Positions 23,171 through 34,500 of a stretch of 64,000 nucleotides of DNA are shown in pieces. The first letter of the stretch is position 1. Every line of letters starts with the position of its first letter. The notes beneath the pieces are model-generated. The model was not told where the DNA came from, did not search any database, and saw only the letters and a program-made list of their open reading frames with translations. A program made the translations under genes and the position numbers. Source of the DNA: Oscheius sp. JU75 (taxonomy: Eukaryota; Nematoda; Chromadorea; Rhabditida; Rhabditidae); NCBI GenBank assembly GCA_037178855.1, contig JASJZC010000004.1, positions 1-64,000 on the forward strand. Direction: 5' to 3'.

Positions 23171-23520
23171 CGCGCGCCTGACTGCTTGGGGTCCTGAAAC
23201 GATATGCGCCAAATTTGCTGTTTGCCTCTGAACAAAATAGCTCCGCTACAACGACAACTTCTGCAGGTAATGGTATTTTCCATGTAATTTTTCGTCTAAG
23301 AAATCCTCTCTAGAGACTCCGCTACGACTCGTGCAGCGTGATTACAGGCCAAATGCCGAAGACGTCAACGCCCAGCTGCGACGAGTGCAAGAAGAGGTCA
23401 GGACGAGTCGACAGCGGCCTCTTCAAGAAGCAGCATTTCAGCAAAGTGCGTCTTTTTGCTCCTTTTACAATGATAAAAATGGTCACATATCTTTTTGAAT
23501 CTCCAGCTTTGCCATGGGCA
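23170..23520 (+). repeat. diverged copy of the palindrome spacer with a CxxC exon
   Basis: Clearly homologous to 9500-9860 and 21120-21480 but with many substitutions, so older than the palindrome. An intron (about 23267-23313) joins LQRQLLQ to an exon reading RLRYDSCSVITG, then PSCDECKKRSGRVDSGLFKK, with a GTGCGT donor. In this copy the codon after the acceptor is AGA, not TGA, so it is more intact than the palindrome copies. The reading stops shortly after the next acceptor. Product unknown. Confidence 0.5.
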
Positions 23521-23809
23521 AGAGAACTGAAAGACACAGGCACCGGGGAAACTCAAGTTTAGATTTCTAAATATGTATGTAATGGAAAATCACAGGGGAG
23601 GAGCTCAAAATGAATGCCTATAAATTATGGGACTTCTAAGATTACATAAAAGAGAAGGTAAATTCTGAATCGGTTCTGGTAATAAGTTATGCGCTGCCTA
23701 AAAACTGAAAAAAATGGAAAATCGAGTATAATCTGCAAACAATAGGAGGACGTTCGTTGGTAGCATGAAAAGAATAGAGACTGTTAATGGCAAGTTACTG
23801 AAACTCAGG

Positions 23810-25197
23810 TTAGTCGAGATGAAAAATTTCGTTCTGAATAACGAAAGTGCCAGACACTGTCGGGTGGATGAGTAAAATGTGGAAGAATGTGTTCATAGGG
23901 TCGAAATCCGTCTAAACAATATACAAACTACGAGGTTGTGGTCATGTAGCGTTACCTTTAACTTTCCAGTAATAGTTATATGGATGGAGCCGTTGAAGAG
24001 AGACTGCACGTCCAAATGGGAAATGGTCCGATGGATTGATCGGAATTGGATAGACTGGAAGTACTATGTACTCAACAGTTAAATGCCTTACTCTGTGTCT
24101 TCTCAATATCTGCTGACGGCCTTTGAACGTTTCGCGGCCAAAAGTCATATAAGAGTATTCCGGATCGTAGAGAATCCTCATTCTGGCAATACGTTCCGCC
24201 GACTCGCTTTGATCAAAAATTGAATAGTAGTGCTGTACGAAGTTATTGGCTCTTGTTGCGGTGTCGACGGCATTGCCCACCTGAAAAACATCCATGATTG
24301 TATCAGGACTCACCTAGAAAGTCAAGTAGATCTTTAAAAGAGCATACCTTGGGGACAGGCCCTCGTACAACAAAGATTCGGAATATTGTCAAGAATAGTG
24401 CAAAGGTTCCAAAGAATAGGACGTAATTCTGCACTATATTTTTCCTCTGTAAGGTAATAGACTAACACAAGACAGAATTTATACCTGTCTTGACTTATCT
24501 TCGAATTGTTTTCTTGACTTCTCTGCGAAAGTTCTTTCTCTGCGGATATTCTGAAATTTTTTCACTAATCAGAAATTGAACGGTGTTCAGCCAGTTTTGC
24601 CAGAGATCATCGGGCTGAACACGAAAAAACGCAAATAAGCTTACCCAAAGAAGTTCATCGATGAACAGTCCTAGGTTGACTACAAGAAACCCCGTGCCTG
24701 TCTCGACTGAGATAGTGTCTTCGTACAGGAATATGCTGGCCCACATGACGGTCAGTGACAGGCAGAGGATGCGGACAACAAAACTTCGGAATTAGTGTAG
24801 TGCAAAGCAGCTCTGATGGAGAGAGCAAACTGTTTCGCGAGACTTAATCCCATTGGGAACTTTCTTGAAATGAAAACTATTGAAGGAACTTTTTAGACAT
24901 AGACTTACGTCCAATTGGATTCACCAGTGAACAGGGCAAAAATTGTGACCAAAATTGTAACAATGTCTACTAGCTGAATAACTTGGGCCTGAGAATACGG
25001 TTAGAAGAACTAAAAATGCATACCTTTTTAACGCTTGTTTTGCGGAAAATGAGCTCGTCCAGCTGTTCCTCGATTTTCCCGACTTCGCGCAGGTATTCGT
25101 CACGATTTTCTAAAACTCTTTACTTCTAAAATCCTCCAGTGCACCCGTCAACCATGTAGTAAGACGAACTAACCTCGAAGATACCAATATGGAGCCA
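23810..25197 (-). CDS. four-helix membrane protein continuing into an NTF2-like domain
   Basis: From MAPYWYLR at 25197, short introns join ENRDEYLREVGKIEEQLDEL, a helix AQVIQLVDIVTILVTIFALF, a helix VRILCLSLTVMWASIFLY, GFLVVNLGLFIDELLW, and NYVLFFGTFALFLTIFRIFV. The exon ending GPVPK then splices, via a 34 bp intron and in phase, to VSPDTIMDVFQVGNAVDT and a complete NTF2/NXT fold: NNFVQHYYSIFDQ, FGRETFKGRQQIL, FRSIHRTISHLDVQSLFNGS, FFHILLIHPTVSGTFVIQNE, ending FHLD. NTF2 domains bind RanGDP, nucleoporins or export receptors, or serve as ligand-binding folds. If the ATG at 24295 is used instead, these are two separate genes. Confidence 0.6.
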
Positions 25198-26187
25198 TTG
25201 TTAAGATGACTGACAAGATAAAAGAGGAAATCTAGCAGAAATAACTTAAAAATTTTGCGCGAAACTTTCCCGCAAAAATTACTTCAGTTTGTTCGGGAAA
25301 CAACCATGTTTGGCGCTATCAAAGGAAGTTTCATAAGCCTACCCTTATACCTTTTGTTCAGATTTCATTCTGCGCCATTTTCCGCTGGAGGAGTTGAGCG
25401 GTTAGTTATAAACTGACTTCGCCTTCCGGGTTTCAGGCTCTTTCTCTTTCAATGGACAATTCTACAACCCATGGAGAAGCTTCAAGTCTTTTATCATCAA
25501 GTCAGGTACGAGATTTCCCTCTAATAACGGATATTTAGATATTTTGGAGCTGTATGGGCCGTCTCTTGATGTAGTTTGTGGATTCCAGATTCGTTTCTCC
25601 TCGTTTTTCAGCTCATCTCTTGTCATTTTTCTTTCAAAACTTCCCCAGATCGCTCACACGGCTTCAAAGTATTGTCTGTCTTCTACCAGCTGTCCCTTGC
25701 TAACAGCAGTTGCTTTTATTTCGATTCCTGCGATTCCCAATTGCTTATTATGGCCCACAAATCTCTCAGACGGGCCGTTGGTCGTTTGCCAGTATTCTAG
25801 TGTCTATTCTCTTCGCCGTTTGCCTTCCTGATATCTCCCAAAGCTGCTGTAACTGTAGCCGTCCCTGCTGTTTTGTGGCCTCAGCGCAATTTTCACTCAT
25901 GTAAGGTTCTAAAAGGTTGTAAACTACTGCAGACAGTCGTTTAGTGAGCGGAAATAGCATCTATTTCTTTGCTTCACACGTTGCTCCTATTTGGAAAGTC
26001 AGAATCTCTTTCACCTTTCCTTTCCATTCGGAATCTAGATATACTCAACTCTCTCGGTTTCCCTGTAACCTGGAAATAAATGCCTGCACGATTTCTGCGC
26101 GGTTATGTTTTTCATTTTACTGCCTTCTTAAGCATTTGCCGCGTATCTTTCTGTGTCTCGAGCCATAAAAACTTGCAGCGGAATATA
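25198..26187. other. region with exon-like fragments, no gene assigned
   Basis: On the plus strand several short stretches have splice borders (MDNSTTHGEASSLL near 25452, ILELYGPSLDVVCGFQ near 25538, WSFASILVSILFAVCLPDIS near 25770). They do not join into one reading frame that I can support. They may be remnants of a transporter. Confidence 0.3.
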
Positions 26188-26189
26188 TA

Positions 26190-27778
26190 CTCATGTGCAA
26201 AAGTTTGGCAACCCCCCACTTTTTTGGAGTAGAACGGTCAAGAAGCATTTTAGACGTCTGGGACCGTTTCCAAACGATTTCTCATGCCTCAAAACTCCTA
26301 GAAAATTTGTTTGACCCTTATCTGAGTCTGCTGGGGATTAGGGGGATCAATTTTTAAAAAATCAGCATGTGCAAAAGTTTGGCAACCCCAGAGAACTTCA
26401 TCAGAAACGAAGCCATCTGAGTGTAAAACGTGTAAAACCTTAAGTAAAAATGTTAAAACGTTTCGAAGCGAATGTTTTTTTCTCTTCTTCGTCATCATGC
26501 CGTCGGCTTGTCGACTTTCTTTTGAAGAACAAGCCTCTATTCGTGCCCTGAAGGTTGCTGGACAATCGAACATCCAGATTGCGAAGCAGTTAGGAAGAAA
26601 CAAGAGCTGTATTGGACGTTTCTTGAGCAAACCGAACTACGGAAACAAGCCGGTTCCTGGACGCCCCAAGAAAATCGGAGATCGGGCTCGTCGCCAGATT
26701 GGACGCCTAGCTTCGAACTCCTCGATCAGCTGCAATCAGATCGAAGCTGATCTGCGTCTTAATGTTCACAGGACGACCGTCCTCCGAGCTGTCCATTCTG
26801 TGCCATACATCGACCGGGAACTGAAAGTGCTTACTCCTAATCTCAATGCACAACACAAGGTGAACCGCGTGAATTTTGCTCGGAATAACATGGCCACGCA
26901 ATGGCACAAGGTTAGTCACTAAGGTTTTCTGTTAGTTTTTGCAGGTTGTGTTCTCGGACGAGAAGAGATGGACTCTGGACGGTCCTGACGGAGACCGTGG
27001 CTACTGGAGAGACAGCCGCAAGCCGGTTGTTCAGTTGCCGAAACGCTCATTCGGAGGTGGCGGCGTCATGATTTGGGCAGCGTTCCACAGTGGTGGAGTC
27101 CTGGATCTTCGCTTCGTTACGGGTCGACTGAATGGTCCAGATTATCAACAGATTCTCGCTCAACACCTTCTTCCATTCTTGAATACGCCCCAGGGAAATG
27201 GATACTCATTCGTCCAAGACAATGCCCCGTGTCACGTGAGCAATGGAACAAAGCAGTGGATGGCTGCTAATGGTATCAATACGATCGACTGGCCGGCTTG
27301 CTCTCCCGATTGCAATCCAATCGAAAATCTCTTTGGAGTTTTGACTCAAAAGATCTACAAGGATAACCGAAGGTTCACCAGCATTGCCGAGCTTCGTCTG
27401 GAGATCCAACGCGCCTGGAACAGTATCCCGCCACCAACTATTCTGAACCTGGTCAACAGCATGCCTGACCGGATTTTCAAAGTCATCCAAAAGAACGGGG
27501 TTTCATCGGCTGGTCTATTTCACGTCCCTTATTGTTGAATAATAAATTATAGTTGCTTCGGTTGCCTTTTTAAACAACTTTCTCTGGGGTTGCCAAACTT
27601 TTGCTCATGCTGATTTTTTTTAAAAATTGACCTCCCTAATCCCCAGCAGAGGGTCAAAAAAATTTTCTAGGGGTTTTGAGGCATGAGAAATCGTTTGGAA
27701 ACGGTCCCAGATGTCCAAAATGCTTCTTGACCCTTCTACTGCAAAAAAGTAGGGGGTTGCCAAACTTTTGCACATGAG
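26190..27778 (+). mobile_element. Tc3-like Tc1/mariner transposon, complete
   Basis: A 1589 bp element flanked by TA on both sides (26188-26189 and 27779-27780). The terminal inverted repeats are about 200 bp (26190-26394 and 27581-27778). Each repeat carries the motif CATGTGCAAAAGTTTGGCAA twice, once at the outer end and once at the inner end (the inner one at the 3' end has one change). Two transposase sites per repeat is the arrangement known for C. elegans Tc3. The transposase inside is open in both exons. Confidence 0.93.
26497..27538 (+). CDS. Tc3-like DD34E transposase
   Basis: Two exons, 26497-26910 and 26945-27538, split by a 34 bp intron (GTTAGT...TTGCAG). Residues 1-110 form a bipartite DNA-binding region: a first helix-turn-helix with NIQIAKQLGRNKSCIGRFL, a GRPKK AT-hook-like motif, and a second helix-turn-helix with SCNQIEADLRLNVHRTTVLR. 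The DDE domain has VVFSDEK, FVQDNAPCHVSN and NPIENLFGVL, with 34 residues between the second D and the E. All three catalytic acids are present and no stop or shift is seen, so the copy could be active. AATAAA-like sequence overlaps the end. Confidence 0.93.
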
Positions 27779-27858
27779 TATAAAGAAAACAACTTTATTG
27801 ATGCAAAAAATTACTTTTTTTTACGGAGAGAGTATATATTTAAAAAAAAAAAACAGCC

Positions 27859-29481
27859 TCAGTCCAACCCGTAAATCTTCTTAGCGTTTCTGGTCGTCGC
27901 CTCAGCCACCTCCGCAGGATCCTTCTTCATGAAAGCCGCAATCAGCTCACAAGTCGCCGCCAGACTAGCCGGCTCGTTCCTCGTGAACGAGCTCGATATG
28001 TGATGTTTCTTCGCGTGTTCCGAGATGACTTCCTTGACCTCCTTGGGCAGTTTTTTGTCGTTTATCGAGAAATATTTAGTGGCGAGTTGGCGAGAAAAAG
28101 TACCTTGGGATACATGTAGGGAGCATCCGTCTCGATGACCAGTCTCTCCAGAGGGATGTCTCCATTGGTTAGGGCTGTCTGCACGCCGTCTGGGGCCTTG
28201 TCTTTCCAGAGGAAGCCTGCAAACAGATCATAGCTTTAGGAAGAGAATATCCTGGTCACTTTGACCATGTCAACCTGTCTCCGTCACTGTCTCTGTTAGC
28301 CAGTTTCTGTCAGTAGGATCCGCTTATTCAATCTGTTCCGTCTTTCTGTCAGTCCGTCACACATTCTTTCCTCGACAATGCCAATCTGTGTGACTCAAAT
28401 CCAATCATTCTTCCTCTTGTCAACCTCACTCTGGCAACCAGTTTCCGTCTTGTCAGGCCGACTTCTCAAGCTGTCAAGCTGACATGTCATTTCGTCAGTA
28501 GTCCGCTTCAGAAAACTGGAAAACGTACCAGTCAATCCAATGTAGAGCCCCATCTCCACATACTTCTTGGCCTCCACACAGGTTCCTGTGAAGCAATGAA
28601 TCACAGCCGGAGGGAGACGGTCGTTGAATTGGCCCAGGATGTTCACCATCTCCGTCGAGGCGTCTCTCTCGTGTATGAATAGCGGACGCCGCAGTTCACA
28701 CGCCAATGCAACCTGAAATTTGTCTTTTTTAAGAGTATCAAAATGTTTACCTGTTGTCTAAAAACGTCCTTTTGGACATCCTGGGGCGAGAAGTTCCGGT
28801 TGAAGTCGAGACCGCACTCTCCGACGGCGACGCACTGTGGATGCTTCTGGAGCTCCCGAATCGTCTGGAGAGTCGTCTCGGTAAAATCTTTCGCGTCGTG
28901 TGGATGAACACCTGAACTGACAAGATCTCAAGCGCTCTCTTCACAGGGAAAGCCAGCTCTCTAAGAGTATCTCTTCAGCCATAACCCCGTCAGCAAGTCT
29001 TTTCCAAATCTCTTTCTAATCTTTTCAACCGACCCTTTTGTTATCCTGCCAATCCAGTCAATAAGTACCAACTGTATATTTCTGCCGACTTCTTTTTTTT
29101 GTCAACTTGCCCACCAAAGTATACTTTTCGTCCTGTCAACTTGTCACGTTCTAGGTTTGTCTCCTCAGCGTGCCCTTCTCTCTCTCTCTCTTTCTCTCTA
29201 ATTAGAACATACCTGCCGTAAAATACAGCAATCCGGGCTCCCTCTCGACCAGCTTGGCCACTTCCTGACTGATCTTTTCCGAGGTGCCTGTGACCATCAG
29301 CTTCTCGACTCCTAGAAATTACCAATTTGTCCAGATTTCGCACAAAAAGCTGTAAAATTTCAAAATCTAGCCTACCCGCACTTTTAGCCCTAGCAATGAC
29401 CTCCTCCAGATCCTTCTCATAGCTCGGATGTCCCAAATTGGCTCCTATGTCGACCAGTCTGTACGGGGCCGTCGTACTCAT
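27859..29481 (-). CDS. tatdn1-like: TatD-family deoxyribonuclease (TATDN1-like)
   Basis: Spliced gene starting MSTTAPYRLVDIGANLGHPS. The exons then give VEKLMVTGTSEKISQEVAKL, GVHPHDAKDFTETTLQTIRE, VAVGECGLDFNRNFSPQD, RRPLFIHERDA, AVIHCFTGTCVEAKKYVEMG, RLVIETDAPYMYPK, and a C-terminal exon ending ATTRNAKKIYGLD. The metal-site residues of the TatD fold are present: E in GECGLD, H in FIHERDA, H in IHCFTG and D in ETDAPY. As in TATDN1, the first HxH motif is replaced by DIGANL. The role is a 3'-5' exonuclease in DNA repair and apoptotic DNA degradation. The intron at about 28220-28520 is long and pyrimidine-rich. Confidence 0.88.
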
Positions 29482-29645
29482 TCTTCTAGCTATCCTCGCT
29501 ATTATCTGTGATTTTGGTAGGTGAAGAATGTGAGACTGCTCAAGTATCTACAAGGTTACATGCCCGAAATTACTCAGAAAATGTTTAGGGGGAAAGCCAA
29601 TTTATTCTCTGCTAAAAACAAGAAAAACTATAACAAAAAAAGAGA

Positions 29646-31128
29646 TTATTCCCATCCGAGATTTCTTCGGACGTTGATGTCATCGAGAGACTTGAGTTCT
29701 TCCTGCTTCTGCTTCAGAAGAATATCCGGAATGTAGCGGTAGTCCTCGTCGGCCTTCTCATGCTCTTTCACGGTTATCTGGAAGAGGAGAGAGTGAGAGT
29801 CAAGGAGAAAATTAGGAGCAAAATATCGGCATTGAAGCCTCAAAATTGTCAGTTTTCTCGGGAGCATTCATAGAAAATCTCAATCCAATTCCAGGTACTT
29901 GTCATATTGTTTCCCCTATGCAATATCAGCTAGGCCGTACTATTAGTTTGCATCTGTCACACTGTCACTCCAGCTCGGGCACAGAGTAATTTGTCCCAGT
30001 CAGACTGTCATCTACGGGCCAACTAAGTTCGATTCGAAAATCTTGATAACAAGGCTGGCTATCACCACTTTGAGGCAAAGGATCTTGTAAACCTGTCAAT
30101 TTCTCCCATTGGGAATCTTTCTCAATCTATTTTCTTTTCAAAATAGCCCATTCCACAATTTGTCACCCACGGGGATCGAATCCGAGTCGTCGGGTTTGTG
30201 ATAGCGTTTTACCAATACACCAACTTTTCCCCTAAAACTTTAAAGTGCTGTAACTTTCTTCGGATTTTGGGAGCCCCTAAATATGCTTCCAAATTCTTAT
30301 TCGGCTCAGAAAAACTGCGGAATGGTACTACAAAAAATTAGGCCTCGGGCGGGCTCGAACCCGGATTGTTCGCGCCATAGCGCTTACGAGTTATCTTTGT
30401 GACCACAGCTTTTGCCGCCTCAAGTGAGCTTCATTTCCTTTCAAAAAGCTTGCAAACCTAATTGTTACAGAAAATGGAATCAAAAAAGGATTACCGTGAC
30501 CCCGACCGGAATATGCGTCTGCAGAAGACTAACGAACAGCTGTAGACGAGGAGCTGGAACGGCTGCGATTCTCACCACCCTGAAAGCCCACTTTTTTGGC
30601 CTAAAAAGATAAAACCTGTCATATAAGCTGAGATCCATTTCGCTCTCCACCACGGTACTATTCGGCTTGTAGGTGATGGCCTTCTGGGTTTGGGCGGCTA
30701 CGGCATAGCTAAGTTTATTTTTCTTCAAAAAATTCGGAAAAGGAGGTACCTGTCAACGACTTTGAAGCCGAATTTCCTCGCCATCCGGTCGACGTAGGAC
30801 TGGAACTTCTCGAGCGGCACATAGTCGTGACCCTGGATTCGGACGTTTATTAGGTCGTGCCTGGAAATTGGTGGAATAAATTGATTAAATAAATAGTAAA
30901 GATACTCTTTGTTTCATGGCAAAAATAGCCTAACTGAAAGCTGTTTTCGGAAGAGAACTTCCAAGAGTAGAGATCTGGGAGTTCGTCCAGAGATACTGTA
31001 AAACAGTAATTGCTAAGCAACACGATTCTTTTCCAACGCTTGTCCATCCTGGGAGGCGCGGGTAGTGTCTTCTTCTCTCCCCTGTTCACCGCTCTTCTTC
31101 TCATCTCCATCGTCAGCTTATTCTTCAC
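29646..31128 (-). CDS. mrpl48: mitochondrial ribosomal protein mL48
   Basis: Minus-strand exons give SLDELPDLYSWKFSSENSFQ, then HDLINVRIQGHDYVPLEKFQ with YVDRMARKFGFKVVDS, YAVAAQTQKAITYKPNSTVV, RIAAVPAPRLQLFVSLLQTH, and the last exon TVKEHEKADEDYRYIPDILL ending NVRRNLGWE. The SxKEHxxxD motif near the C-terminus and the uS10-like order of strands match mL48 of the large mitochondrial subunit. The start is uncertain: 31128 or the ATG at 31047, with a basic N-terminus as expected for mitochondrial import. A 715 bp intron (29780-30494) holds tRNA-like sequences. AATAAA lies about 50 bp after the stop. Confidence 0.75.
30170..30415 (-). other. two tRNA-like (B-box) sequences inside the mL48 intron
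   Basis: On the minus strand, GGATTCGATCCC (near 30180) and CCGGGTTCGAGCCCG (near 30355) are good RNA polymerase III B-box/T-arm sequences, each preceded by an A-box-like stretch (for example GTTGGTGTATTGGTAAAACG). I could not pair an acceptor stem in either, and the second T-stem pairs only four bases, so these look like tRNA pseudogenes or tRNA-derived SINE heads. Confidence 0.35.
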
Positions 31129-31129
31129 A

Positions 31130-31580
31130 GCCAGTCCTCACAAAGAATCTCACGCTCGATAACTTTGTGATTTTCTCCGAGCTCTTGCCAACTTATGGCG
31201 TAGCTCTCGTCCGTCATCGCCGGCCCTTGTGGTTTTTGCTTTTTCGGCCCCTCACCGGCAGCATTTTGGTTAGTTTTCTTCTCTCTGCTGAATGCCTGCC
31301 TTTTTCTGCCTTCTCCTTCCGCATGATTTCTACCGCGGTCTTGACGTCTTTCCGATTTCCCATCCGCTGGACGGCCTACTTCCTTGCTTGAGGGGTCATT
31401 TGCGTTTGAGCTTTCCGAGATGGACACCTTACCAGTCCAATGACTCTTCGAGATAGTCGTCTTCCCGCCAAAAGAGCTACTAGTCTTCCCGCCAAAAGAG
31501 CTACTGACTAGGACTCTGAACCTACACTGTAGGCAATATCTCTGTTTCTTGTCTCTCTGTCTCTCTCTCACTCTCTGTCT
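31130..31580 (-). other. basic open stretch upstream of mL48, unassigned
   Basis: A lysine- and arginine-rich frame (for example KSERRQDRGRNHAEGEGRKR) ends at about 31125, overlapping the mL48 5' region. Upstream is a TCTCTGTC tract and a remnant of the cysteine-rich peptide exon (about 31645-31700, reading SGCDFMCCGK). I see no family match and cannot tell whether it is translated. Confidence 0.25.
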
Positions 31581-34500
31581 TTCTGTCTTTCTGTCTCTCT
31601 GCCTGTTTCTCCTACTATGCGAGTTAAAAGAAGAGCTAGTTACACTTGATCCACTTTCCACAGCACATGAAATCACATCCGGAGAGGAGTTTCCAGGATT
31701 TCTATGTAGAAGACTATTGAGTTATTGATGATCTGGAAGAGATGATAAGGCCAAAGTGTACACACAAGAAGTGCCATGAGTCCCACGGTCAATCTGCTGT
31801 CAAAATACAGAGCGTTGGCTTTGAAGCAAGAGGACAGAGAGAGAGAGAGAGAGAGACAGGGCTAGCGTGAAAAATCTTTATTCAAATTAAAGCAAAAAAC
31901 ACGGGATCCACAGGAGAAGAGAAGTTACCAGCAGATGTTGTTGACCTAGCTGCTCGCGGGCTTGTTCTCTCCGTTCCTATCGGAATTCTTCAAATGTTTA
32001 AGGACTCCTGTAGTATTTTGCTGAAAAAGAAGTTTGTTCAGAAACGATTTGGCTAACCATAAATCCATTGGTGATCATATATTCGAATTTGCGCCAAAAC
32101 TGAGTTTCGAGCAGCTTACTCCATTTGCCGAAGATGTAGATGGCTTCCTGGGGTCGGCTCAACGCTACGGTATAACGGCGACTGTCAGCCACGAAGCTCA
32201 TTTTCCTGAAGATATCCTGAAAAACAGTACTCTGTCTCTCCATCTCTTTGTCATATTTCTCTGTCTCTCTATCCCACCATCTCACTGTCTCTTTGATTGC
32301 CTGTCTCTCTGTCTCTGCGTCTCCTGTTACTCTTTCAGCCTTCCAGTCTCTCTATGTCTCTCTGCACTCTCCCACTTACCTCCGAGCTCTCGCAGGACTT
32401 CGTGGTGCAGACCAAAACGACCTTGTTCTCCTTTCCCTGGTAAGAGTCGATGGTGGACACGCAAATGCCTTCCTTCTTCTCAGAGTGGTCCGGGATGTGT
32501 TCGAAAAGTTAAAATGTTCAAGGATGAATGAGGTAAAACTTACTCAGTATGGCCTTCTCGATCTCAAACTTTTGCCGCTTGTGAAAGCACAGAATGACGA
32601 TGTCCCTCCTGTCAAGACGATGATTGGGGTGAGCGTTGATCAGAAGGTCCCTGAGGAGATTGATAACTTCGTTGACCTCCCAAGGGTTATAGCCTTTCTC
32701 GCCGTTTCCCCCAATGTTATAGAAGCGAATAGGGTAGGCCGGGCCCTTGTCGTCGAATTTCTGGAAATCGAATTGGGTCGAAGAGAAGGTGACAGAGAGA
32801 CAGAGAGAGACACAGACTTACCGAAACGGGAAGCTGGTGAGTCCGGTGGAGGTAACGCTGATTCTCATGAAGTCCAGAATGGAGATCGTCTCCGTAGATA
32901 GCTTTTAGAAGCAGGTCATTCAGGGCCTTCGGGCATCTGAAGAGTGGTTTGTTTTGGAAGGGGGAAAGAACAAACCGGTAGTTGAAGGTGAGACGACACG
33001 TGTGCGTAGTTGTGAGAGCAGTCACACGGTCCAATTCACTTTGTGACATCATATCGTACAGAAGACCCGTTTTTTTCTTCTGGAGGCAATGGGGACCGAG
33101 CTGCTTGGAGTCACCTGGAAGCGAGTTTTTTTAGCATTGTAGCTGTCTGTCTCTGCTTCTGTCACTCACCAATGATCGTAATCCTCTCAAAATACGGGAA
33201 AGAGCAATACAGAGCCAAAGCCATGAAAGCCGGCAGCTGCGAGGCTTCATCCACCACCAGATGACTGATACTGCTTGATGCACTGACTCCACCGGCCGAG
33301 TATCTGGATTCCGGATCATAGTGTCGTCCATGACGATTGAGAATGGTCGGAGTGGAGGCAATGACGTAGGGAACAGCCGCTTGGAGGTAGGTCTTTTTCA
33401 AAATGCTGTACGTGTCGTGAACCAGCTCGAGGATGATCAGGCGCTTGAATGAACCCAGATTTTTCTGCAAGAATAGATAAATTAGTCATTAGAGAAAAGA
33501 CCCACGTCTTCAAAACTCCTCTTGGCAGCCTCATACTCGAAGAGGGCTTTGTCCAACTTCTCCTTCAGTTTATCCTCCTGTCCCAGAATGCGGTCGTCGG
33601 GAAGCGGACGCTGGCAGCGCGTGTTCAGAGTGTACTCTCTCAAGAGCTAACCCGGATAGTTTTCAGGAGCAGAAATGGAATGTTACCTCAGAAGCGACCA
33701 ACTCTCCCTGGAGACTGATGTCTCTGATGATGTGGTAGTCCGGACACAAGGTGACCGTCTTCTCTACCGCGTTGTTGATGGCATTGTTCGTTGTAGCCGT
33801 GAGCATCATTCGCTTGTGAGGACGCATGGCATGACCTTTGACCTTCAGCTTGGATATGAGATGGGTCTTTCCAGACCCGGGAGGAGCCTCGATGGCTGTG
33901 AAATAGGGTTTGGTCAGGGCGGCGTGGAGAGCAGCACGTTGGTATTCGTCCAGGTCTATGTCTGGATACGACTAGTTGAAAAAGAGACGAGGAGACAGAG
34001 AGATAGAGAGCCAGGTTACAAAACTAACTGGATATGCCGCTGTTGAGATCCATGTTTCTCATCAAGTTCATGACTTCGGAGGCTTCGTCCTTATCCTCAT
34101 CATCGTTTTCCTTATAGTCGCCAACGATGCCTCTGTAACGATCAAAAAGCTTTACGTTGTTGAAGAAGTTGTCGAAATTCTTCAATCCCAATGCGATATT
34201 GTCCGAAGAGCTGTCCTCATCTTCTGGTCCAATCTTCGCCGGATTTTTTTCATTGAGCAGTTTAGCGTCATCACAGAGCACACCGAATATTTCGGAAGAG
34301 GCGGGTGCTGGGATGAACGTGAACATAACTTTGCCGCCGTTTCTCTCATCAATGGAATCGAGTCGAATGAAGGCCGTCCTCTTGTTTTGAACTCCGTGAA
34401 CTCCGATTCGTTGACGCATCAGGGTCTCGTGCTCGATCTTCAGTTCGGAACCGATTTTCCAAGAGCCGTCTTCATTTGGGCTGAAAAAGCATTGTCAATT

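Noticed and set aside
25440-26000. Possible ferroportin (SLC40) remnant from ELYGPSLDVVCGF and GRWSFASIL
   Set aside because: Only two short stretches resemble the family, in frames that do not join by usable splice sites.
30338-30415. Functional tRNA gene on the minus strand
   Set aside because: The T-arm is good but no seven-base acceptor stem pairs and the anticodon arm is unclear.
32248-32901. Plus-strand frame of about 217 codons opposite helicase H1
   Set aside because: Runs through exons and TCTCTGTC introns of the minus-strand helicase; composition follows the antisense.
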